DNA of 21,124 nucleotides from an uncultured candidate division WPS-2 bacterium. Lineage in GTDB: Bacteria > Vulcanimicrobiota > Vulcanimicrobiia > Vulcanimicrobiales > Vulcanimicrobiaceae. The stretch lies in the NCBI GenBank assembly GCA_937927945.1, contig CALEYW010000032.1, positions 1 through 21,124 on the forward strand, given 5' to 3'. The position numbers and the translations under genes are program-made. The notes under the pieces are model-generated. The model had not been told where the DNA came from, did no database searches, and saw only the letters and a program-made list of their open reading frames with translations. Positions 15,878 to 21,124 of this stretch are shown in pieces; position 1 is the stretch's first letter; each line of letters begins with the position of its first letter.

Positions 15878-16608
15878 TCGAGCAGCTCCCGCTCCTCGAC
15901 AAGCGCTGGAACCGCCGCCGCCAGGTCTTCGTCCCGCCGACCGATCGGATCGACCCGAACGTGTACCACGTGCAGACGATCGCGACCGCCGCGGCGCGCA
16001 CGTTCGTCACCGAGCACCACTACTCGTCCGCGTTCGTCGCGGCGCGCGCGAACGTCGGCCTCTTTCGCGAGGGCCGGCTCGTCGGCGTCGCGACGTTCTC
16101 GCACCCGATGAGCGACAAGGTGCTCACGAAGTACCTCGGCCACCGCGACGGCTGCGAGCTCGGACGATTCGTGCTGCTCGATTCCGAGCCGTTCAACGCC
16201 GAATCGTGGTTCCTCGCGCGCGCATTGCGCGTCCTACGGGTCGAGAAGCCGACGCTGCGAGGCGTCGTCTCGTTCGCGGACCCGATGGAGCGGCGCGACG
16301 CCGCGGGACAGATCACGAAACCGCAGCACTTCGGGCAGATCTACCGCGCGTCAAACGCCGCCTTCGCGGGGCGCTCGTCCGTGCGATCGCTGATCGTCGC
16401 CCCGAACGGCACCTCGCTCAGCCCACGTGCGCTCTCAAAAATCCGCGGCGCCGAGCAAGGCCGCGAGTACGCACAGCGCCAGCTCGAAGCGGCCGGCGTC
16501 TCACCGCGACGCCCCGCAGAGTCCGGCGCAGCCTGGCTGCGTCGCGTCGACGGCGCGCTCACGCGCGTCGCCCACCCCGGCAACCTCGCATTCACCTTCG
16601 CTCTCTGA
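15874..16608 (+). CDS. Mom-like DNA-modifying GNAT-fold protein
   Basis: The product is 244 aa. HHYS at 48-51, VGLFREGRLVGVATF at 61-75, ELGRFVLLD at 95-103, NAESWFLARALRVL at 108-121, SFADP at 133-137 and GQIYRASNA at 154-162 match the pattern I know from phage Mu Mom-type proteins and their actinophage relatives. Mu Mom converts adenine in DNA to an acetamido derivative and protects against restriction. The ATG overlaps the methyltransferase stop (ATGA), so modifier and methylase are made together. The N-terminal QLPLL (4-8) resembles a sliding-clamp-binding peptide. I rely on pattern memory for the family. The chemistry in this relative is unproven. Confidence 0.68.
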   Translation: MIEQLPLLDKRWNRRRQVFVPPTDRIDPNVYHVQTIATAAARTFVTEHHYSSAFVAARANVGLFREGRLVGVATFSHPMSDKVLTKYLGHRDGCELGRFVLLDSEPFNAESWFLARALRVLRVEKPTLRGVVSFADPMERRDAAGQITKPQHFGQIYRASNAAFAGRSSVRSLIVAPNGTSLSPRALSKIRGAEQGREYAQRQLEAAGVSPRRPAESGAAWLRRVDGALTRVAHPGNLAFTFAL

Positions 16609-16614
16609 AAAGGA
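16608..16614 (+). promoter_or_regulatory. Ribosome binding site selecting a TTG start
   Basis: AAAAGGA at 16608-16614 is 7 bases before TTG 16622 and 19 bases before ATG 16634. The TTG is preferred, though the ATG remains possible. Confidence 0.5.
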
Positions 16615-16621
16615 CCGCCAC

Positions 16622-16927
16622 TTGCCGCTCAAAATGCGAAAGTTCTCCGCCACGCTGTACCCGACGTACCGCTCGAAGCACGACCCCGAATCGCTCGTGA
16701 CCAAGATGGTCATCGGTCTCGCCAGCGACGGCAAAGACAACGGCGCGAAGACCGAGTTCGAGGCGGCGACCACCGCCGACGTCGTCGGCGCCGTGCAGCG
16801 CTTCGCGCAAACGTACGGCGGCGCGTGCCGCGCGTCGGTGCGCCTGCTCGAAGGCCGGAAGCCCCCGGGCTTCGATGAGGCGACGCGAGGACTGTTCTAC
16901 AACCTCGAGCGCGCGGAGATCGGCTAG
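16622..16927 (+). CDS. Small orphan protein, 101 aa
   Basis: It starts at TTG 16622, or ATG 16634 for a form four residues shorter. The product has a beta-strand opening (MRKFSATLYPTYRSKHDPE), then AATTADVVGAVQRFAQTYGGACRASVRLLEG, which looks like a small alpha/beta fold, and ends NLERAEIG. No family is recognised. It follows the Mom-like gene by 13 bases and precedes the next gene by 2, so it is part of the same operon. Confidence 0.65.
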   Translation: MPLKMRKFSATLYPTYRSKHDPESLVTKMVIGLASDGKDNGAKTEFEAATTADVVGAVQRFAQTYGGACRASVRLLEGRKPPGFDEATRGLFYNLERAEIG

Positions 16928-16929
16928 CG

Positions 16930-17532
16930 ATGTACGACGCGAACCTCGTCGCCGCGCTGCGCGCACTCGTTCCTCCGCTGTACTACGCCTGGGGCTGCGT
17001 CAACGGCGGCGACGGCCTCGTGTTCACGCGGGAAGCGCCGCCGCCAGGCGCCGCGCCGGTAGGAACGACCGAGAACGTCGCAGCGTCGCTCGCCGCGCAC
17101 GGCGACGCGCTGCCGGCGACCCACATCATGATACACGTCTTCGTGGACCGCGCGAGCGCGACCGCGTTCGACCGCGGCGTCACCTTCGCCGACAACGCAC
17201 TCCAGGGGACCGTGTACCACGATCCGGACTCGAACCTCTCGTTCGTCGCACTCTACGACGTCGAGGATCCAGACGTGGAGGTGTCGGTCCACGACCAACG
17301 CGACCTGACCCACTTCCACGTCGAGCACCTCTTCAAAAAGGTCGTCGTGCGCGACGGTGACGGCGAACCCTACGAAACGCAGATCGGCCACATCGTGTGC
17401 GCCAACGAAAACGAGCGCGAGGTACTCAGCGCACTGCGCTCTCTCATCGACCGCATCGTCACGACCGTCACGCTCAATTTCGGAGCGGGCGGCACCGTCA
17501 CGTACTCGCTTCCACAGGAGATCGCACCGTGA
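16930..17532 (+). CDS. Orphan acidic protein, 200 aa
   Basis: GGAG at 16915-16918, inside the preceding gene, lies 11 bases before the ATG. The protein is acidic, with an opening helix (DANLVAALRALVPPLYYAWG), a middle containing HIMIHVFVDRASATAFDRGVTF, then NLSFVALYDVEDPDVEVSV and HFHVEHLFKKVVVRDG. The alternating beta pattern suggests a compact alpha/beta domain. There are no metal or nucleotide motifs I can name. Its stop overlaps the next GTG (GTGA). Function unknown. Confidence 0.68.
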   Translation: MYDANLVAALRALVPPLYYAWGCVNGGDGLVFTREAPPPGAAPVGTTENVAASLAAHGDALPATHIMIHVFVDRASATAFDRGVTFADNALQGTVYHDPDSNLSFVALYDVEDPDVEVSVHDQRDLTHFHVEHLFKKVVVRDGDGEPYETQIGHIVCANENEREVLSALRSLIDRIVTTVTLNFGAGGTVTYSLPQEIAP

Positions 17533-17849
17533 GCAAGCAGCCCGCGCCGCTCAAACCGCTCTCATCCGTCGTATCCACACAGCGTCAGGGCGTGCAGCTC
17601 CAGCGCGTCTACGCGATCGGAGAGCACCGCATCCGCACGACCGTGTACGTGGACTCGTACGACTTCCAGAGCTGGGCGAAGGCCGAGCGCTGGAACGGCG
17701 AGCGCTGGTACGAGGTCGCGACGATCCCGTACGGAGCGATGTACAGCGCGACGAAGGCGAGCTACCACAAGAAATCGGACGTCAACGAGCCGATCCTCTA
17801 CGTGGACACGCAGACGCTGCTCGCGCGCGTCATAGAGGTCCTCGAGTAA
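17529..17849 (+). CDS. Small orphan protein, 106 aa
   Basis: The GTG start overlaps the preceding stop. The chain is beta-rich: GVQLQRVYAIGEHRIRTTVYVDSYDFQSWAKAERWNGERWYEV, then IPYGAMYSATKASYHKKSD. Its tail is DTQTLLARVIEVLE. Tyr and Trp are frequent. No family is recognised. It is the final gene of the long unit that holds methyltransferase 2 and the Mom-like protein, and is closed by the terminator at 17876. Confidence 0.68.
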   Translation: MSKQPAPLKPLSSVVSTQRQGVQLQRVYAIGEHRIRTTVYVDSYDFQSWAKAERWNGERWYEVATIPYGAMYSATKASYHKKSDVNEPILYVDTQTLLARVIEVLE

Positions 17850-17875
17850 AGCCTTCCCACGGGAGCGGGGAGCGG

Positions 17876-17909
17876 AAGGGTCCCAGCCTTCATGGCCGGG
17901 GCCCTTTCG
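17876..17909 (+). terminator. Rho-independent terminator
   Basis: AAGGGTCCC (17876-17884) pairs with GGGGCCCTT (17898-17906) with one T-G wobble, with an inner GCC/GGC pairing, and is followed by a short TTTCGT. It closes the unit ending at 17849. Confidence 0.8.
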
Positions 17910-17939
17910 TATTTCCCGGCCGCACGGCTTCGCCGGGTC

Positions 17940-17978
17940 CGCGCGGGGAGGCACCGGCGCTGCGCGCCGGCGCGCGCG
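17940..17978. repeat. 39-bp direct repeat, copy B, with leader hairpin
   Basis: Identical over 39 bases to 5479-5517. The hairpin is CCGGCGC (17954-17960)/GCGCCGG (17964-17970). A further stem, CCCGGC/GCCGGG (17915-17920/17932-17937), stands just before it. As with copy A, a terminator lies upstream and a lethal-factor-like gene downstream. Confidence 0.85.
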
Positions 17979-18040
17979 GCCCGCCTTCGCTCGCGCGGCG
18001 TCGTTGGACCATCTTCGATACCCATAGGAGGGCTAACGCG

Positions 18041-18612
18041 ATGCTCACCATCATCTGCGCGAACGCCGAGAATCGGGCCCTCATCGACGAGGTGATCGAC
18101 GGCTACGGCGCCGCGTTCCGCGCATGGCTCGCGTACGCCGGCACCCGCATCGTCGTGCTCACGCCCGGGCAGACGTACCGCAACGCCTCGCCGACGCTGC
18201 GCGCGATCGGGTACGACGGCGACGACCGCGAGGTCCCGCCGGACGGCATCTTCGTGCGCGAAGAAGCGACGATGTATCTGCGCGTCGTGTCGCGCATCAC
18301 GATCGCGCACGAGATCGTTCACGCCTACGACCTCGCGCGCGGAACGGACGGCGCATACCTCAGCTCGTGCGCTGAGGTGCGGGCGATGTACGACGCGCCC
18401 ACGTGCCACTTTGTGACGCCGTACGGAGCCCTCAACACGGAGGAGTACTTCGCCGAACAGGCGCCCCGTACCACGACCGCGCAAACGACCCGAGCCACCC
18501 GTGGCCCCGCGCGACCCGCGCGAAGCTCAAAGAACGCGATCCCGCGATGTACGCGTACCTGCGGCGCCTGCTGCGCGAGAAGCCGCCGGTACACGCCGCG
18601 ACCGCGGCGTAG
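18041..18612 (+). pseudogene. Anthrax-lethal-factor-like (M34-type) zincin, frameshifted near 18466
   Basis: AGGAGG at 18026-18031 sets ATG 18041. The first frame gives 141 residues with an intact zinc-peptidase motif HEIVH at 90-94 and NTEEYFAEQ at 132-140, where the third zinc ligand lies in lethal-factor-type enzymes. This frame then turns into Thr/Arg-rich nonsense. The frame offset by -1 continues with YHDRANDPSHPWPRATR and DPAMYAYLRRLL to TAG 18612, matching the C-terminus of the paralogue at 5574-6146. Restoring one base in the CCCC run at 18464-18467 gives exactly 190 aa, the paralogue's length. It is either a recent inactivation, a read error in a C run or a recoding site. No signal peptide is present, so an intracellular protease or toxin-like role is inferred. 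Confidence 0.75.
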
Positions 18613-19239
18613 GTGCTGCGGTACCACGCCACGCCGTGCACCAGTGCGATCCGACACGCGATGGAACACCGCAGCGACCTCGCGTGCATCACGACGCCCT
18701 CGCAGGGGAACCGGCTCCCCACCGGCGTGCAGTTCGTCGCCGATAACGGCTGCTTCGGGAAGGGCTATCCCGGCGATACCGAGTGGCTGACCTGGCTCGA
18801 CTCGCTCGATCGAAACGCGTGCTCGTTCGCCGTCGCGCCCGACGTCGTGGGCGACGCGCGCGCCACCCTCGCGCGGTCCGCGCCGTTCCTCCCGCGCATC
18901 CGCAAGCTCGGCTTTCGCGCCGCGCTCGTCGCGCAGAACGGCCTGGAGAACCTCGACATACCGTGGGACGCCTTCGACGTACTGTTCGTCGGCGGCGACA
19001 CGGCCTGGAAGATCGGTCCCGCGGCGCGCGCGATCGTCGGCGAAGCGAAACGACGCGGCAAGTGGGTCCACATGGGCCGCGTGAACACGCTCTCCCGGCT
19101 GCGCTACGCGGCCGACATCGGCGTCGACTCGGCGGACGGCACGTACCTCGTGTTCGGGCCCGACCAGAACCTGCCGCGCCTCCTGCGCTGGCTCACCGAG
19201 GTGAACCAGCCACGTCTCGGCCTTACGGCCGGATGGTGA
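18613..19239 (+). CDS. DpdA-like DNA transglycosylase (TGT superfamily)
   Basis: The product is 208 aa from a GTG that directly follows the preceding TAG, with no clear ribosome binding site of its own. TGT-type features in order: ADNGCF at 43-48 corresponds to the DSGGF base motif, APDVVGD at 75-81, VGGDTAWKIG at 126-135 to the base-binding glycines, HMGRVN at 153-158 and GVDSADGT at 170-177 to the nucleophile Asp region. Short TGT relatives of this kind in phages (DpdA) exchange guanine in DNA for a 7-deazaguanine. No preQ0 biosynthesis genes (folE, queD, queE) are visible here, so the base would come from the host or from genes outside the window. If the upstream frameshift is real, coupled translation of this gene could be affected. 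Confidence 0.8.
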   Translation: MLRYHATPCTSAIRHAMEHRSDLACITTPSQGNRLPTGVQFVADNGCFGKGYPGDTEWLTWLDSLDRNACSFAVAPDVVGDARATLARSAPFLPRIRKLGFRAALVAQNGLENLDIPWDAFDVLFVGGDTAWKIGPAARAIVGEAKRRGKWVHMGRVNTLSRLRYAADIGVDSADGTYLVFGPDQNLPRLLRWLTEVNQPRLGLTAGW

Positions 19240-19251
19240 CGATCGTCTTCG

Positions 19252-19281
19252 AGGCCCCCGCGCTCGCGCGAGGGGCCTTTC
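19252..19281 (+). terminator. Rho-independent terminator with short T run
   Basis: AGGCCCC-CGCG (19252-19262) pairs with CGCG-a-GGGGCCT (19267-19278), loop CTCG, one bulged A, then TTT. It closes the unit ending with the DpdA-like gene. Confidence 0.75.
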
Positions 19282-19310
19282 GGCGTCGCACTTCGCCCGA
19301 GGAGACCACG

Positions 19311-19508
19311 ATGACGAACGCCGTCGACGACTTCTGGACCGAGATCCGCCCGCAGATGCGGCCGATCCGCTGCGCACGACTGAAACAGCGCGCGCCCAAG
19401 CGCCACCGGATGCGCGCGCTCTCGCCGGCCGGAAAGCGGGTCGTCTCGAAGAGCATGTTCTTCCAGGACCACCCGGTCAACGGCAAGCTCGTCCACGCGA
19501 CGCCGTGA
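19311..19508 (+). CDS. Small basic protein, 65 aa
   Basis: GAGGAG at 19299-19304 lies 6 bases before the ATG. The protein is short and strongly basic in the middle (RCARLKQRAPKRHRMRALSPAGKR, about 20-42), ending MFFQDHPVNGKLVHATP. It could bind nucleic acid, but no fold is recognised. Its stop overlaps the GTG of the PP-loop gene (GTGA), so it is probably a leader or partner gene for it. Confidence 0.65.
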   Translation: MTNAVDDFWTEIRPQMRPIRCARLKQRAPKRHRMRALSPAGKRVVSKSMFFQDHPVNGKLVHATP

Positions 19509-20452
19509 GCGGCCCCAAGCTCACCGTCCTCTCGTTCGGTGCAGGCCAGGACTCGACGGCGCTCGCCGTCCTGTTCGCGACCGATCGCGACTTCCGACGC
19601 CGGTACGCCGGCAACGGAGACCTCATCGCCGTGATGAGCGAGACGGGTAACGAGTTCGACCAGACGCTCGAACACGTCGAGACGATGCGCGGGTACTTCC
19701 GCCGGCACGGCATCCCGTTCCACTACCTGGGAACGAACGACGGCTACCACACCGGAACGTGGCGGCAGGGCCTGGTCGGCTTCTACGAGACGCACGACAC
19801 GATCGGCAGCAAGGCGTTCCCGAAGACGTGTTCCGTACGCCTCAAAACGGACCCGATCGGCAACTTCATGGAGCAGCTCGTCGCACGCGAGTACGGCGTT
19901 CCGAACCCGGGCCGCAAACGGTCGTTGTACTCGTTCACCGAAGCGCACGGCCCCGTTCGCATGGTTCTCGGAATGGCGAAGGGCGAAGAGAAAAGGTGCG
20001 CCGCGCGGCCGCTCACGTTATTTCCGCTCAAGAAGACCAACGAGCCCGTTTGGCTGCAGCGCACGTACGACCGCGTGTATCCGCTCATCGACTTGGGCAT
20101 CAACCGTGCGACCGCGCAACAGATCATCGCAGATAAGGCGCCGTTCCCGGTGCCGATCCCGTCCAACTGCATGATGTGCCCGTTCGCATCCGACGCGGAG
20201 ATCGCATACGTCGACCGGCATCGACCGGACGTATCCGAGCGCTGGTGCCAACTCGAGGAGCGCAAACTCGCGAAGAACGCGCACGAACCGCGTAATCTCG
20301 GCGTCGACGGCAAGCTCGACAAAAACGGCCGGCCGTTGACGCTGCGCGACGACGTCCTCCCACGCGCGCGCGCAGCGTACAAGGGACACACCGAAGCCGA
20401 GCTCGCCCGCATCCGGTTCTCGCACGGCCACTCGACCGCAAGCGTAATGTAA
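19505..20452 (+). CDS. PAPS-reductase-like PP-loop ATP pyrophosphatase
   Basis: Features of this 315-aa protein: the PP-loop FGAGQDS at 11-17 is a variant of SGGxDS that binds ATP phosphates. MSETGNEFDQT at 44-54 is the usual second strand. TCSVRLKTDP at 108-117 matches the Cys-x-x-x-Lys-x-x-P region of PAPS-reductase-like proteins, and NCMMCPF at 221-227 gives a further Cys pair that may bind a metal or sulfur. Phage and element copies are usually called PAPS reductase, but most probably adenylate a substrate in nucleic acid or base modification. Being close to the DpdA-like gene, it might act on the modified base; a QueC-like activity is possible but not shown. The GTG start is coupled to the preceding gene. 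Confidence 0.82.
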   Translation: MSGPKLTVLSFGAGQDSTALAVLFATDRDFRRRYAGNGDLIAVMSETGNEFDQTLEHVETMRGYFRRHGIPFHYLGTNDGYHTGTWRQGLVGFYETHDTIGSKAFPKTCSVRLKTDPIGNFMEQLVAREYGVPNPGRKRSLYSFTEAHGPVRMVLGMAKGEEKRCAARPLTLFPLKKTNEPVWLQRTYDRVYPLIDLGINRATAQQIIADKAPFPVPIPSNCMMCPFASDAEIAYVDRHRPDVSERWCQLEERKLAKNAHEPRNLGVDGKLDKNGRPLTLRDDVLPRARAAYKGHTEAELARIRFSHGHSTASVM

Positions 20453-20512
20453 CGCGCTCCTGTGCCACACGCGTGGCGCTGGATGCTGCGACGATCGAAC
20501 GGAGACCTCACC

Positions 20513-21124
20513 GTGACGTACACCCAGCCCGCACCGGTCACTTGCGCCTGCGGCGCGACGACGATCGGCGCCCTCGCACGACTCGACCCGGACGGCACGG
20601 TGCGCAGCTGCTGGGTGGCTCTCGCCGACGATGGGCGCGCGCGTCCGGGCTGCGAGCCCGACCAGCGCACTCCCGACGTCGTGGACCGCCGCAACCGGCG
20701 CCTCGACGAAGCCGCCTCGCCGCGGCGGCCGCAAGTCGCGTTCACTGGCGGCACGCTCGTGCGCTGCGCATGCGCCCGCACGACGCGGGTGCTCACCTCC
20801 AACTTCAGCACGCTGATCGAGCGGCCCGAGGTCGCGGACCCGCCGGACCCCTCCGTCCCGTTCGGCGCGACGACGTGCTGGCTCGCGATCGCGACGGACG
20901 GCGGCCCCCAAGCCGGCTGCACGCCGGACGAGCGCACCTGGGACGTCCTCGCGCGGGCCCGGGGCACCGCCCCGCCGTCGCACGCCGCGCCGCTCGAGGA
21001 CGTCCGACCCGCAGCGCCGAGCGCGCCCCGCCCGGCCGCCACGGAGCCGCAGGCGGCCCTCTTCGGCGACGAGGCGGCCGTCGTGCCGCCCCCGGCGCCG
21101 TCCGAGCCCCCGCCGCCCGACGAC
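20513..21124 (+). CDS. Cysteine-repeat protein with proline-rich tail (runs off the end)
   Basis: The frame is open from GTG 20513 (GGAG at 20501-20504) to the window end, 204 codons so far. Two imperfect copies of one module follow each other: C11-x-C13...C33-W...C47-x-PDQRTPDV and C85-x-C87...C122-W...C136-x-PDERTWDV, with 13 residues between the last two Cys in both. Each may bind a metal. A Pro/Ala-rich tail starts at about 152 and holds QAALF at 180-184, which resembles a sliding-clamp-binding peptide. No family is recognised. A small hairpin GCCAC/GTGGC (20464-20468/20473-20477) lies in the leader. Confidence 0.7.
   Translation, partial: MTYTQPAPVTCACGATTIGALARLDPDGTVRSCWVALADDGRARPGCEPDQRTPDVVDRRNRRLDEAASPRRPQVAFTGGTLVRCACARTTRVLTSNFSTLIERPEVADPPDPSVPFGATTCWLAIATDGGPQAGCTPDERTWDVLARARGTAPPSHAAPLEDVRPAAPSAPRPAATEPQAALFGDEAAVVPPPAPSEPPPPDD

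Noticed and set aside
5479..17978. 39-bp repeats as ends of a composite transposon or attachment sites
   Set aside because: They are direct repeats, but no transposase or integrase lies between them and no target duplication is visible. Their constant place before paralogous genes fits a leader element better.
1..21124. CRISPR arrays, tRNA or rRNA genes, insertion sequences
   Set aside because: No regular spacer-repeat series, cloverleaf with conserved arms or transposase was seen by eye. The palindromes are single copies far apart, not an array.

Overview
This is a very GC-rich stretch of accessory DNA in which every gene I can support lies on the + strand. Genes are short, tightly packed and often coupled by 4-base GTGA or ATGA stop/start overlaps. 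There is no rRNA, tRNA, transposase, CRISPR array or phage structural gene, and no core metabolic gene. A PRTRC cassette (known mainly from plasmids) lies beside a strawberry-notch methyltransferase-helicase, several DNA-modification enzymes of phage type and many small orphan proteins. I infer a large plasmid, plasmid-like phage or integrative element of a high-GC bacterium. The phylum cannot be told from this window.

Layout. (1) 24-4505: a terminator of an upstream unit, then a 1441-aa methyltransferase/strawberry-notch helicase. (2) 4506-5440: two small genes and a strong terminator. (3) 5479-8742: a 39-bp repeat, a catalytically dead anthrax-lethal-factor-like protein, a beta-class DNA methyltransferase with an Mrr-N-like domain, a NADAR protein and two orphan genes. 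(4) 8743-9019: a hairpin-rich gap with the window's lowest-GC patch. (5) 9020-13436: a small HTH regulator and the PRTRC genes E, C, F, B and ThiF, with F apparently split by a frameshift. (6) 13519-17849: small genes, a second Mrr-N/methyltransferase and a Mom-like acyltransferase directly coupled to it. (7) 17876-19239: a terminator, the second copy of the 39-bp repeat, the active-site-intact paralogue of the lethal-factor-like protein (frameshifted) and a DpdA/TGT-like transglycosylase. (8) 19252-21124: a terminator, a small basic protein, a PAPS-reductase-like PP-loop protein and a cysteine-repeat protein running off the end.

The genes suggest an element that maintains itself through the PRTRC system (ThiF E1-like, B E2-like) and marks its own DNA. 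Two methyltransferases, a Mom-like modifier and a 7-deazaguanine-type transglycosylase sit in coupled operons. NADAR may reverse or prevent ADP-ribosylation of guanine. A recurring GC-palindrome family lies in the leader of most transcription units. The most unusual observations are the dead/active lethal-factor-like pair, each behind the same 39-bp repeat, and two apparent single-base frameshifts, each at a short C run.
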